From positions 1 through 24,624 of the forward strand of contig CAYVKW010000016.1 of NCBI GenBank assembly GCA_964452285.1: a DNA stretch of 24,624 bases, read 5' to 3'. Below, one piece after another: positions 7,426 through 14,989 of this stretch. The translations under genes were made by a program, and so were the position numbers. A model generated the notes under the pieces. That model did no database searches, was not told the DNA's origin, and worked only from the letters and a program-made list of their open reading frames with translations. Each line of letters opens with the position of its first letter. Position 1 is the stretch's first letter. This stretch comes from JAUNST01 sp964452285 (GTDB lineage Bacteria; Patescibacteriota; Microgenomatia; UBA1400; PJMF01).

Positions 7426-8538
7426 ATGCAATTCACTGTTTCTCAAAAAGAACTCTCCCTTGCTTGTAAATCTCTTAGCAAGACTTTGAGTCGTAAACCC
7501 CATCTCCCTATTTTATCTGGTATTTTCATTAAAACCACTTCTTCAGCTTTAGAACTTACTTCCACAGATTTAATTTCTGGCATTAAAGTTTCTTTGCCGG
7601 CTCAAATTACCCAAGCTGGAGAAACCGTTGTTAACGGTAAAATTTTTCTCGAAACCATCGCTTTTTTTGATCAAGAAGATACTTCTTTTCAACTCAAAGA
7701 AAAAGAACTTTTGCTCACTAACGGCAAAGATAAAGTTTCTATTCCCCTACTCAACCAAGAATATCCAGATTTCTCTTTAATAAAAAATCAAACTATCCAA
7801 GAAACTACTTTGGACTTTTGGACCCAAGTGGTTAAAAAAGTCAGCTTTGCCGCCAGTGCTGACCAAACTCGTCCTGCTTTAACTGGCATTCTTCTTCGCG
7901 GTGAAGGTGAATGCCTTCAAATTATCTGCACTGACGGTTTTCGTTTGGCTGTTCTCGATCAAAAAATGCCCACCAATTTTTTTCACGGCCAGTCTTTATT
8001 GCTTAGCGCTAAAGCGATTGGAGACTTAACTAGTTTACTCCAGATTTACAATCAAGACAAAGTTAATTTTTCTTATGACGAAATTAATTCTCAAGTGTTT
8101 TTCTTCACTGACTGTTTCGTCTATTTTACTAAATTAATTAATAGCAACTATCCTCCGTTTGAAAAAATTATTCCTTTAGAATTTGCTACTCAAATTACTC
8201 TCGATGTACACGATTTTATTAAAAATCTTAATAAAGCTGCTGTTTTCTCCCGTACTAGTAATAATATCGTTAAACTTAAAATTTCTTCCACTTCTGTTGA
8301 TTTTCTTGCCAATTCTCTTGGTGACGGCAGCTTCGAAAGTAGTCAAGAGGTTTTTAATTTTCAGGGTGATGATTTACAAATTGCTTTCAATATCCGCTAT
8401 CTTCTCGACTTTCTTAATCTTGCTCAGGGCGACACTGTTGCTTTAGGCCTTAATGGTTTTGACCGTCCAGCTTTACTAAAAATCCCTGACCAAGAAACCT
8501 GGCAATATGTAGTTATGCCTTTCAAACCTAAAGGTTAA
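7426..8538 (+). CDS. dnaN: DNA polymerase III beta subunit (sliding clamp)
   Basis: This 370-aa protein is the ring-shaped clamp that holds the replicative polymerase on DNA. The length is normal for the family and the three repeated clamp domains are present. Recognisable segments are SRKPHLPILSGI near 22-34, DQTRPALTGILL near 145-156, CTDGFRLAVLDQKMP near 165-180, and the conserved end WQYVVMPFKP at about 359-368 that helps form the peptide-binding pocket. It starts directly at a predicted transcription start without a leader. Its place just after oriC is canonical. There is no sign of damage. Confidence 0.95.
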   Translation: MQFTVSQKELSLACKSLSKTLSRKPHLPILSGIFIKTTSSALELTSTDLISGIKVSLPAQITQAGETVVNGKIFLETIAFFDQEDTSFQLKEKELLLTNGKDKVSIPLLNQEYPDFSLIKNQTIQETTLDFWTQVVKKVSFAASADQTRPALTGILLRGEGECLQIICTDGFRLAVLDQKMPTNFFHGQSLLLSAKAIGDLTSLLQIYNQDKVNFSYDEINSQVFFFTDCFVYFTKLINSNYPPFEKIIPLEFATQITLDVHDFIKNLNKAAVFSRTSNNIVKLKISSTSVDFLANSLGDGSFESSQEVFNFQGDDLQIAFNIRYLLDFLNLAQGDTVALGLNGFDRPALLKIPDQETWQYVVMPFKPKG

Positions 8539-8544
8539 CTTTTT

Positions 8545-8559
8545 GTGGTATAATACCAC
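8545..8559 (+). promoter_or_regulatory. rpmH promoter: palindromic extended -10
   Basis: GTGGTAT-A-ATACCAC is a perfect inverted repeat with the extended -10 TGGTATAAT (8546-8554) inside it. Predicted start is about 8561, leaving a 36-nt leader. The first 13 bases (GTGGTATAATACC) recur at the rplY promoter. Confidence 0.7.
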
Positions 8560-8587
8560 TTCTTATTATCAAAAATATAAATTAAAC

Positions 8588-8592
8588 AAGGA
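8588..8592 (+). promoter_or_regulatory. rpmH: Shine-Dalgarno site that sets the rpmH start
   Basis: AAGGA lies 4 nt before the ATG at 8597. It rules out an in-frame upstream ATG at 8543, which lies before the promoter's start point. Confidence 0.75.
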
Positions 8593-8596
8593 TTTT

Positions 8597-8746
8597 ATGA
8601 AAAGAACTTGGCAACCAAAAAAACATAAAAGAATGCGCAAGCATGGTTTCTTGAAAAGAATGATGAGTGCTAAAGGCCGTTTGGTCCTTAAACGCCGTCG
8701 TTCTAAAGGTCGGAACAAATTAACCGTTGTTCGTAAAGGCATTTAA
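8597..8746 (+). CDS. rpmH: 50S ribosomal protein bL34
   Basis: A 49-aa, very basic protein of the large ribosomal subunit. The family signature KRTWQPKKHKRMRKHGFLKR (residues 2-21) is clear and is followed by the expected GRLVLKRRRSKGRNKL end. The start is chosen from the AAGGA and the conserved N-terminus. It heads a short unit with yidD 8 nt downstream. rnpA normally follows rpmH; here it does not. Confidence 0.95.
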   Translation: MKRTWQPKKHKRMRKHGFLKRMMSAKGRLVLKRRRSKGRNKLTVVRKGI

Positions 8747-8754
8747 CTTTTTTC

Positions 8755-8958
8755 ATGCTCAACTTTTTTGTCCGCTGTTTGTTGTTCTTTCATAAAAGAA
8801 CTGCTTTTTTGCGCCAAAGTTTGCTTGTTTCTCAATTTGGTTTTATTAGCCAATGTCGTCACTCCCCTACCTGCAGTGAATATCTTGTTCAGCAGACTCA
8901 GAAAAATGGTTGGCGAGGTTTTTTTCGCGGTATTCGCCGTCTCTTTACCTGTTTTTAA
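8755..8958 (+). CDS. yidD: YidD membrane protein insertion efficiency factor
   Basis: This 67-aa protein belongs to the YidD family, whose members sit at the inner membrane and help YidC insert proteins. The signature CRHSPTCSEYLVQQ (C34, C40) is followed by NGWRGFFRGIRRLFTC (C66), matching the usual CRFxPTCSxY and RRLxRC pattern. It is at the short end of the family and ends right after the last conserved Cys, so the basic tail of many homologues is absent. No Shine-Dalgarno precedes it, and it is probably cotranscribed with rpmH. It occupies the place where rnpA usually lies. Its stop codon ends one base before the yidC extended -10. Confidence 0.85.
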   Translation: MLNFFVRCLLFFHKRTAFLRQSLLVSQFGFISQCRHSPTCSEYLVQQTQKNGWRGFFRGIRRLFTCF

Positions 8959-8967
8959 TGGTATAAT
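8959..8967 (+). promoter_or_regulatory. Extended -10 promoter of yidC
   Basis: TGGTATAAT immediately after the yidD stop. Predicted start is about 8974, 2 nt before the ATG, so the yidC mRNA should be leaderless. Confidence 0.65.
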
Positions 8968-8975
8968 GTTATCCT

Positions 8976-9731
8976 ATGTCTTGGCTCATTGATATTATTT
9001 TGCAAATTTTACTTTGGATAAATGATTTACTTGGCAATCTTGGTTTATCTATTATTGTTTTTACTCTTCTTTTTCGCGGTCTCATCTTGACTTTTACTTA
9101 TAAATCACTTAAATCAATGAAAAAAATTCAGGCTATGAGCGGAGAAATCAAAGCCTTGCAAAAACAATATGCCAAAGACCCTCAAGCTCTTCAATTAGCT
9201 CAAATGGAGCTTTATAAAAAATACAACGTCAATCCTCTTTCAGGTTGTTTACCTCAGCTTTTGCAAATTTTTATGCTTATTGTTATTTATCAGGTATTAC
9301 TCAAACTTATTGGCATGGAAAATTTGCAAAATGTTAATTTCCTTTGGCTTAATTTAACTCAACCAGATCCTAAATATATTATTCCCATTCTTGCCACCCT
9401 GACTCAACTTTTCCTTTCTATTATGACTCTTCCAGGTGGAGAAACTAGAGACGTTGTTCCTAACAATTCTAAAAAGAAAGCCATTCAAGAACTTAATGAA
9501 AAAGAAAACGATACTGCTAGCATGGCTGCAACGATGCAAAAACAAATGCTTTTCATGTTGCCTTTGATGACTGGCTTTATCGCCCTCAAGCTTCCCTCTG
9601 GACTTGGACTTTATTGGGTTTTTAGTACTATTTTTAGTATTTGCCAACAGGTTTTTATTAGCGGTTGGGGCGGTATTAGCATCTACGCTCAACGGCTCAA
9701 AAATCGTCTTCAAGGCAAAAGCCAAGCTTAA
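8976..9731 (+). CDS. yidC: YidC/Oxa1-family membrane insertase
   Basis: A 251-aa insertase that places proteins into the inner membrane, alone or with SecYEG. Membrane segments lie at about 5-20, 23-41, 94-112, 134-152 and 193-229. The conserved positive residue of the substrate groove is R34 (LLFRGLILTF). The cytoplasmic coiled loop is at about 45-85, followed by the signature NPLSGCLPQLLQIFML (86-101). The short form without the large periplasmic domain of Proteobacteria is like Gram-positive SpoIIIJ, but no lipoprotein signal is seen. The loop at 155-185 is hydrophilic and longer than usual. jag and an RNase H gene follow, a common order. Confidence 0.93.
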   Translation: MSWLIDIILQILLWINDLLGNLGLSIIVFTLLFRGLILTFTYKSLKSMKKIQAMSGEIKALQKQYAKDPQALQLAQMELYKKYNVNPLSGCLPQLLQIFMLIVIYQVLLKLIGMENLQNVNFLWLNLTQPDPKYIIPILATLTQLFLSIMTLPGGETRDVVPNNSKKKAIQELNEKENDTASMAATMQKQMLFMLPLMTGFIALKLPSGLGLYWVFSTIFSICQQVFISGWGGISIYAQRLKNRLQGKSQA

Positions 9732-9751
9732 TTTGTATATTAATAATTAAA

Positions 9752-9772
9752 AAGGAGACTGGCTTTTGCCAG
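9752..9772 (+). promoter_or_regulatory. Shine-Dalgarno separated from the jag start by a hairpin
   Basis: AAGGAG (9752-9757) is 27 nt from the ATG at 9785, too far to act directly. CTGGC-TTTT-GCCAG (9759-9772) folds between them and would shorten the effective distance to about 13 nt. No in-frame start codon lies closer. Confidence 0.45.
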
Positions 9773-9784
9773 CAAACACAAAAT

Positions 9785-10240
9785 ATGAAAATTGAACAAT
9801 ATTTAGAAAAACTTCTTAATTTATTGCTTTTGGAAAATTATGAAATTGAAAAAGAAGAAACAGATCAAGCTTTAACCTTAAATATTTCTCTCGCCGAAGA
9901 AGATTCTGGCATTTTAATCGGCTATCATGGCGAAACCATCTCCTCTCTTCAGCGCCTACTTCATACCACTTACAACGATGAGCTCGGAGAAAAGCGCTTG
10001 GTAGTTAATATCAATGATTATCGCGATTCTAGAGAAGAAAAAATTAAAGCTATGATTGATAAAGGTGTGCAAAAAATCTATCAATACGGCGGCAATTATC
10101 ATCTTTACCGTCTTAATTCTGCTGAAAGATTTTTTGCCCACAATTTCATTAATGACAGCGCTGAATATAGCGAATTTACCAGTCATTCAGAAGATGATCC
10201 AGAAGGACGAGTTCTAATTATAGAAAAGAAGCCTCTCTAA
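9785..10240 (+). CDS. jag: Jag/KhpB-like KH and R3H RNA-binding protein
   Basis: This 151-aa RNA-binding protein has a KH domain with the GYHG loop at 46-49 (SGILIGYHGETISSLQRLLH) and a C-terminal R3H domain with R115 and H119 (SAERFFAHNF) and the EGRVLIIEKK strand. Family members bind RNA and influence cell-wall synthesis and division in Firmicutes. The N-terminal Jag-N domain of the full-length type is missing, a form seen in small genomes. It sits 53 nt after yidC. The leader has an unusual Shine-Dalgarno plus hairpin. The RNase H gene starts 4 nt after its stop. Confidence 0.85.
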   Translation: MKIEQYLEKLLNLLLLENYEIEKEETDQALTLNISLAEEDSGILIGYHGETISSLQRLLHTTYNDELGEKRLVVNINDYRDSREEKIKAMIDKGVQKIYQYGGNYHLYRLNSAERFFAHNFINDSAEYSEFTSHSEDDPEGRVLIIEKKPL

Positions 10241-10243
10241 CTT

Positions 10244-10672
10244 ATGGTTTATTATTTCAATACTGATGGTGGTTCTCGCGGTAATCCTGGACATAGTGCC
10301 TGCGCTTTCGTTGTTTGTAAAACCGACAATCTTGATTCTGATTTCAATTGTGATCCGTTTTTTCAACAAGGTTTATATTTAGGCGTTAAAACCAATAACG
10401 AAGCGGAGTATTTAGGGGTCTTAAGCAGTTTAAAATGGCTCAAAAACCAATCTGAATTGCCAACTCGGGTAATTTATCGTTTAGACTCTAAACTTGTGGT
10501 AGAACAGCTCTCTGGCCGTTGGAAAATTAAAGATCCTCGCATGCGCATTCTTTTTCAAGAATGTCGAAGCTTAATCTCTGAATTAAGTTTTCCCATTGAA
10601 TTTCACCATATTCCCAGAGAAGAAAACAGCCTAGCGGATGCTTTGGTTAATCAAACTCTTGACCAAAAGTAA
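10244..10672 (+). CDS. Ribonuclease HI-family protein
   Basis: A 142-aa RNase H fold enzyme expected to cut RNA in RNA-DNA hybrids. The active-site acids are in place: D8 in NTDGGSRGNPG, E55 in TNNEAEYLGV, D81 in RLDSKLVVEQ and D132 in NSLADALVN, with H121/H122 near the position of the catalytic loop His. The order and spacing fit the short reverse-transcriptase-like RNase HI group. No hybrid-binding domain precedes it. It begins 4 nt after jag without a Shine-Dalgarno, so it is likely coupled to that gene. Its position near the origin may be coincidental. Confidence 0.85.
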   Translation: MVYYFNTDGGSRGNPGHSACAFVVCKTDNLDSDFNCDPFFQQGLYLGVKTNNEAEYLGVLSSLKWLKNQSELPTRVIYRLDSKLVVEQLSGRWKIKDPRMRILFQECRSLISELSFPIEFHHIPREENSLADALVNQTLDQK

Positions 10673-10675
10673 TTC

Positions 10676-10708
10676 CCGCATAATTAACGCATTATTTCCG
10701 CATAATCT
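10676..10708 (+). repeat. Three tandem 11-bp repeats upstream of the 1036-aa gene
   Basis: CCGCATAATTA (10676-10686), ACGCATTATTT (10687-10697) and CCGCATAATCT (10698-10708). The core CGCATAAT/CGCATTAT recurs every 11 nt, one helical turn, ending about 47 nt before the promoter's -10. This is what an operator for a cooperatively bound regulator would look like. Function is inferred. Confidence 0.5.
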
Positions 10709-10751
10709 GGAAAAACTGCCTTTTATTTCTTTTGATTTTTTCGTCGCTTTA

Positions 10752-10760
10752 TGTCATAAT
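10752..10760 (+). promoter_or_regulatory. Extended -10 promoter of the 1036-aa gene
   Basis: TGTCATAAT; predicted start is about 10767, 2 nt before the ATG at 10769, so a leaderless mRNA is expected. Confidence 0.55.
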
Positions 10761-10768
10761 GATAAGTC

Positions 10769-13700
10769 ATGTATCAACGTTTAGTCGTGCAGTTTAGCAA
10801 CTCTTTATCTCAGATTCTTCTTTTGGCCTCTGCTGGTAAATTTGCCAATGGCTTACAAGAAGAATTAGAAAAACACGGCTTCAATGTCCGTTTTATTACC
10901 TTTGATCAACTTCTCCAACGCGATTTTACAGATAAACTTACCCATCAAAACTTTTATAAGATTATTACTCTTAGTGGTTGGGAGAAAAAACCAGTTGATT
11001 CGCAAAAAATTGTTCAATTTCTTAATCGTCGCTATGAGCCAACGCTTATTATTTCTCGCTTAGATTCTTTGCCCGCTTTTGGTCAAAGAGCACATGCAAA
11101 ATTGCGCCAACTCCAAACTTCACAGCTAGAAAATATTAACAATTTTGCCCTTTCTCTCCCTAAAGCGACTCTTCTAATTGGCCAAGACGTTGTCGTCCCA
11201 GAAGTAATGCCTTTAAGTTTAAGCTATATCTGTCGTCAATTTTTAAGTCATAATCGCTTAACTGATCCAGAAATCAACTTCGGTTTTACCTATTTTCCTC
11301 ATTTCATTTCTCAAATTTTACCCACTATTTTTTCTCCTTACACTGGAGAAAAGTTTCTTTTTCAAGCTCAATCTATTTCTAGCGATAAGCTTCTTCAGAG
11401 ACTGTCTAGTTTTAGCAATCAACCAACCACTATTATTTCTCAGCCTTTTATTTCCAATCAATTTGATTTTTCTTTTTCTCCTCTTATTTTAAGCGGCTCC
11501 ACTGATCTTCAATTTTTAACTCAAGATTTTTTTAAACGTTACTTTGTCACTCAATTGGAAGAAACTTGGACTATTCAGAAACCTCAATTAACTACATCTT
11601 CAGATTTGGTTAAAAAAAAGTCTAGATTTTCCCAAAAAATTCTTGATCAAAAAACACTAGTTGAATTCCAATCTCAAATTGCTGCAAAAGAACAACAAAT
11701 TTTGGCTAATTATCAAAACACTTGCTCTTCGCCTATCTACATTCATATTCCTCAATGCAATCTTTTAGAAGGCAAATTAGTTTGCAAAAATATTTCTTCT
11801 CCCATTTTAAAAATTCCTCCACTTAATCAAGTTGTTTTAAGTCATCAAAACTATCTTTTTGTTCCACCGGTGAATCCTCCTTTTGCCGTTTCTCGCCATC
11901 TATCTCGTTTGCAAAAACCTCCTTCTTTAGTTTCAAACTCAAGCAAACCGTCTTTGTCAGTAAAAACTGAACCGCAAAAAACCACTAATACAGTTACTTC
12001 TCAGACACTTCTTTCTCCAGCTGTAAAAAAACCGCTTCAATCTCAATCTGCGTCGACTTCTCTGGTAAAAAAGCCAACTACTGCTATAAAAAATACTCCT
12101 GCTGACAGTCGTCGCCTTAAAGTCAATCGTTCAATTAAAAAAACTTCTCCTCGTAAGATTTATCTTGCTACTCCCACTAAACCTTCCTTTTTTACTCCTC
12201 TTAATTTAATTATCGTCTCTTCTATCTTGTTAGTTTTAATTTTAGTTTATATTTTTGTTTTGCCATCGACTTATTTAAGTCAGACGGAAACCAATTTTAA
12301 AAACTATTTTTCCTCTTGTCAGAATCGAGAAAGTTGTTTTACACTTGAAAACAACGATTTTTTTGACCAAAACTTAACTAATAATCAAACCAGCGCTTTA
12401 ATTGTCGATTTTCATCAACAATTAAAAGTTTTCTCTTATCAAAAAAATCTTTTCTCTCAACAACTCACTCGTTTATATCGCACTATTCTTCAATTGGAGA
12501 CAGGAGATGTTGCCTCTGAACTAAGTTTGACTGATAGCCGCCTTGCTGAAACCCTGATCGCTCTTACCACTTTGAATACTAGTTTTAACAATGCCCAAAC
12601 TGAACTTTCCACTTTTATTCCTTCTGGTAATTTGGAGCAGTTTCAAGAACAATTAAATCTCTATAAAAACCAACTCCTTCTTTGGCAGAAATATCACGAA
12701 CTCATTCTTGCCTTAACTCAACCAGAACAAGTTAGTCTAAGTTTGTTGCTTTTGGACAATACTCATCTTTTAAGTCAAGGCGGCCAGTTTTTAGCTTTGA
12801 AAAATTTTACCTTAAATTCTGGTAGAGCTAGCAACTCTGCTTTTATTCCCGTTAGTCAGATTGCTGACCAAGATTCTTTAACTTTTTCCAATCCTCAAAT
12901 TATTGAGTTGGCCGCCTCTGCCACTCCTGCTGCTGGTCTTTACAATGCTCCCTATCAAGAAGATTTTTCTTCTTTTGCCACTATTGCCTCTCAAGCTAGT
13001 CAAGTTGCGACTAGTGAAGCTGATTTACTTATCAGCTTTAACCTCAATAGCTTTTCCCGCCTTGCTGCCAGCGTCACTGATCAAACGGCAACGGAAATTT
13101 TTGAGCAAATTAAAACTCAAATTAAAAATTTGGATTTAGAATCTAAAGAAGATTTTTTCTTGCAACTCTACAATAATCTTGATCAAGTTCTTCTATCTCT
13201 TAATGATCAAGAAAAAATCCTCAATTTTATTTTTACTCTTCTTCATGAAATTAATCAAGAAGAAATCCTTTTTGGCAGCCGCCAACCCTCTTTTTCCGAT
13301 CTTATCAATTTACTCAGGCTTGATCATCAATTAGATAGCCGTTCTTGTCCTTCTTCTTTAGGTGGAGACGTCTGTTATCTTGATAGTTTTGTCCAGTTGC
13401 GTTCTTTAATTATCGGTGAAGATCTCACGCTTCTTAAAATTGAACATACAGTTACTATTGATGCTCAAAAAACTTTTCACTCTCGCTCTCTCACTTTTTC
13501 CAATCCTTATTCTACTTCTTCCTTGGAAACCATTTTTTTTCAACTTCCAGAACAAGTTACCACTGCAAATTTTATCGTTAACAACAAAGAACAAACTGTT
13601 AATACAGATGGTTCTTTTACTATTTTAATTCCAGCTCATCAAACTATTACTGCAGTCCTTGATTACACTATTCCTCGCTCGATTTCTCAAAACAATTTTG

Positions 13701-13879
13701 TTTACAGCTTCGCTGAACAAAAACAAAGTGGTGCCTATAATCAAGAAACCACTGTTATTTTCAAAAACTCTCTCCCCTATTCTCCTAAGATTATTGCTCC
13801 CAACGCTATCATCACGGGCAAAAAAGTTACCTTTGGCTCATATCAAGACGAAAACTTTTTAGGGGCCGTCGCGTTTTAA
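10769..13879 (+). CDS. Large single-pass membrane protein, possibly DUF4012-like
   Basis: I do not firmly recognise this 1036-aa protein. Residues about 15-60 (ILLLASAGKFANGL, FNVRFITF) look like a degenerate Rossmann-type start, as in sugar epimerases. Residues to about 370 are globular. About 380-470 is a Ser/Lys-rich linker. A single membrane helix is at 478-498 (LNLIIVSSILLVLILVYIFVL), preceded by many Lys/Arg, so the N-terminal half should be cytoplasmic and the C-terminal half outside. The outer part has coiled segments (about 560-660), LLLLDNTHLLSQGGQF near 655 and ADLLISFNLNSF near 752. These resemble, weakly, the ElRptGGF and DGVI motifs of DUF4012 proteins common in Patescibacteria. 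It has its own promoter and upstream repeats. A role in envelope polymer assembly is only a guess. Confidence 0.75.
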   Translation: MYQRLVVQFSNSLSQILLLASAGKFANGLQEELEKHGFNVRFITFDQLLQRDFTDKLTHQNFYKIITLSGWEKKPVDSQKIVQFLNRRYEPTLIISRLDSLPAFGQRAHAKLRQLQTSQLENINNFALSLPKATLLIGQDVVVPEVMPLSLSYICRQFLSHNRLTDPEINFGFTYFPHFISQILPTIFSPYTGEKFLFQAQSISSDKLLQRLSSFSNQPTTIISQPFISNQFDFSFSPLILSGSTDLQFLTQDFFKRYFVTQLEETWTIQKPQLTTSSDLVKKKSRFSQKILDQKTLVEFQSQIAAKEQQILANYQNTCSSPIYIHIPQCNLLEGKLVCKNISSPILKIPPLNQVVLSHQNYLFVPPVNPPFAVSRHLSRLQKPPSLVSNSSKPSLSVKTEPQKTTNTVTSQTLLSPAVKKPLQSQSASTSLVKKPTTAIKNTPADSRRLKVNRSIKKTSPRKIYLATPTKPSFFTPLNLIIVSSILLVLILVYIFVLPSTYLSQTETNFKNYFSSCQNRESCFTLENNDFFDQNLTNNQTSALIVDFHQQLKVFSYQKNLFSQQLTRLYRTILQLETGDVASELSLTDSRLAETLIALTTLNTSFNNAQTELSTFIPSGNLEQFQEQLNLYKNQLLLWQKYHELILALTQPEQVSLSLLLLDNTHLLSQGGQFLALKNFTLNSGRASNSAFIPVSQIADQDSLTFSNPQIIELAASATPAAGLYNAPYQEDFSSFATIASQASQVATSEADLLISFNLNSFSRLAASVTDQTATEIFEQIKTQIKNLDLESKEDFFLQLYNNLDQVLLSLNDQEKILNFIFTLLHEINQEEILFGSRQPSFSDLINLLRLDHQLDSRSCPSSLGGDVCYLDSFVQLRSLIIGEDLTLLKIEHTVTIDAQKTFHSRSLTFSNPYSTSSLETIFFQLPEQVTTANFIVNNKEQTVNTDGSFTILIPAHQTITAVLDYTIPRSISQNNFVYSFAEQKQSGAYNQETTVIFKNSLPYSPKIIAPNAIITGKKVTFGSYQDENFLGAVAF

Positions 13880-13889
13880 GCCCATTCCG

Positions 13890-13898
13890 TGGTATAAT
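13890..13898 (+). promoter_or_regulatory. Extended -10 promoter of rplY
   Basis: TGGTATAAT within GTGGTATAATACC (13889-13901), identical over 13 bases to the rpmH promoter core. Predicted start is about 13905; the leader is 25 nt with only a weak AGAAAG before the ATG. Confidence 0.65.
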
Positions 13899-13929
13899 AC
13901 CCGTCTCATTTGTAAAATAGAAAGTTTTT

Positions 13930-14577
13930 ATGACGGAGAAATATATTTTAAATGTCCAAAAAAGAGATTTAGCTATTAAAGGCAAAAAATATCGTCAAGA
14001 TGGTTTTGTTCTGGGTAATATTTCTGGACATGGAGACAGTCAAGCTCTTATTCTGCCTTTCAAAGAAACTCGCAACCTTCTTAATCAAATTGGCGAGTCC
14101 AGTGTTTTTTATCTTCACTTTAATGATGGTAGCCAAGACATTCCTGCTCTACTTCAAGAAACTCAACTTGATCCTATTAATGGCCAAATTATTCATATTG
14201 CCATGAAAAAAGTCAATCTTAAAGAAAAAGTTCGCGCCACTGTTGAATTTGTTATTTCTGGCGAATTAGCCGTTCACGATGCTTTAACTATTCTTGCTCA
14301 TCAAGACGTTGAAGTTGAAGCCTTACCAGCTGATTTACCAGCTGAATTCGTTCTCGATATTAGTAAATTTACTACTATTGGCGAGCAAATTACTTACAAG
14401 GATTTGGACTTTGATCGTAGTAAGGTTACTCTCTTAGTCGAAGACGAAGAAGAGCCGATTTTGGTCGTTTCTGAGGTCAAAGAAGAGGTAGAAGAAACTT
14501 CTAATTCAGAGGATGCTGCTACTGACACTGCCTCTAACAACACCGCTTCAGAATCAACGGAAAAAACTGCGGCTTAA
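13930..14577 (+). CDS. rplY: 50S ribosomal protein bL25 (Ctc/TL5 type)
   Basis: This 215-aa protein is the long, two-domain form of bL25, which binds 5S rRNA in the large subunit. The N-terminal domain (about 1-92) carries the RDLAIKGKKYRQDGFVLGNISG segment. The C-terminal TL5-type beta domain (about 98-185) contains HIAMKKVNLKEKVRATVEF and LPADLPAEFVLDISKFTTIGEQITYKDL. Residues about 178-215 are an acidic, Thr/Ser/Ala-rich tail, which many long homologues also have. A strong terminator follows 22 nt after the stop, so the gene is a single-gene unit driven by its own extended -10. Confidence 0.9.
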   Translation: MTEKYILNVQKRDLAIKGKKYRQDGFVLGNISGHGDSQALILPFKETRNLLNQIGESSVFYLHFNDGSQDIPALLQETQLDPINGQIIHIAMKKVNLKEKVRATVEFVISGELAVHDALTILAHQDVEVEALPADLPAEFVLDISKFTTIGEQITYKDLDFDRSKVTLLVEDEEEPILVVSEVKEEVEETSNSEDAATDTASNNTASESTEKTAA

Positions 14578-14599
14578 TTATTTTGTTATTCTTTTATTA

Positions 14600-14641
14600 T
14601 TAGGCGATGAAAATCATAGATTTTCATCGCCTAATTTTTTT
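14600..14641 (+). terminator. Rho-independent terminator after rplY
   Basis: TTAGGCGATGAAAATC (14600-14615) and its exact reverse complement (14619-14634) form a perfect 16-bp stem with loop ATA, followed by seven T (14635-14641). It is the strongest terminator in the window. The other side has no matching T-run for the minus strand. Confidence 0.95.
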
Positions 14642-14989
14642 CATTTCTCATCCCCGTTTATCAATTAGCGCTACTTATTTTTTCCGTTTTTTTTGTTTCG
14701 CCCAATCTATTTTTTTCTCCCCTACTCTTTTCCTTCTTATTTTCTTTTCTTCTTTTCAACTAATCTTTTTTATTGTTTTTATTGCCGCTCTCTTGATGAT
14801 GTTTTTGTCATCTATTATTTATAAGCTTCTCCATTCGCTTACTTATATTTCTTATTTTTCTATTTCTAAAAAACAGCCATTCTTTTTCTGGTTAATTCTC
14901 TCTTAACTTCTTAAATTTCCCCAACCTAAGAAAAGCAGACATCTAAAAATCAGATCTCTAAAAAACAATCTCTCTTATTTTTTCTTTAT
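14642..14989. other. Gene-free T-rich stretch between rplY and the minus-strand unit
   Basis: About 350 nt with strongly pyrimidine-rich plus strand. An open frame here begins inside the terminator stem and encodes only hydrophobic low complexity, so I do not accept it. An imperfect hairpin (AGACATCT at about 14937-14944 with AGATCTCT at 14952-14959, one mismatch) could weakly end the minus-strand transcript. I see nothing else. Confidence 0.4.

Noticed and set aside
8545..8565. Palindrome plus TTCTTATT after dnaN as a terminator
   Set aside because: The stem has only about 5 usable base pairs and a poor T-run, and the sequence is fully explained as the extended -10 of rpmH.
8543..8596. In-frame ATG extending bL34 by 18 residues
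   Set aside because: It would start before the predicted transcription start, translates the promoter, and the AAGGA plus conserved MKRTWQP fix the start at 8597.
8768..8992. Overlapping frame in the yidD region as a possible rnpA
   Set aside because: It is a shifted reading of yidD, hydrophobic and without the basic RNR motif of RNase P protein.
14607..14906. Open frame of 99 codons after rplY with a very hydrophobic product
   Set aside because: Its ATG lies inside the terminator stem, no promoter or Shine-Dalgarno follows the terminator, and the Phe/Leu/Ser-only composition is what any frame of this T-rich stretch would give.
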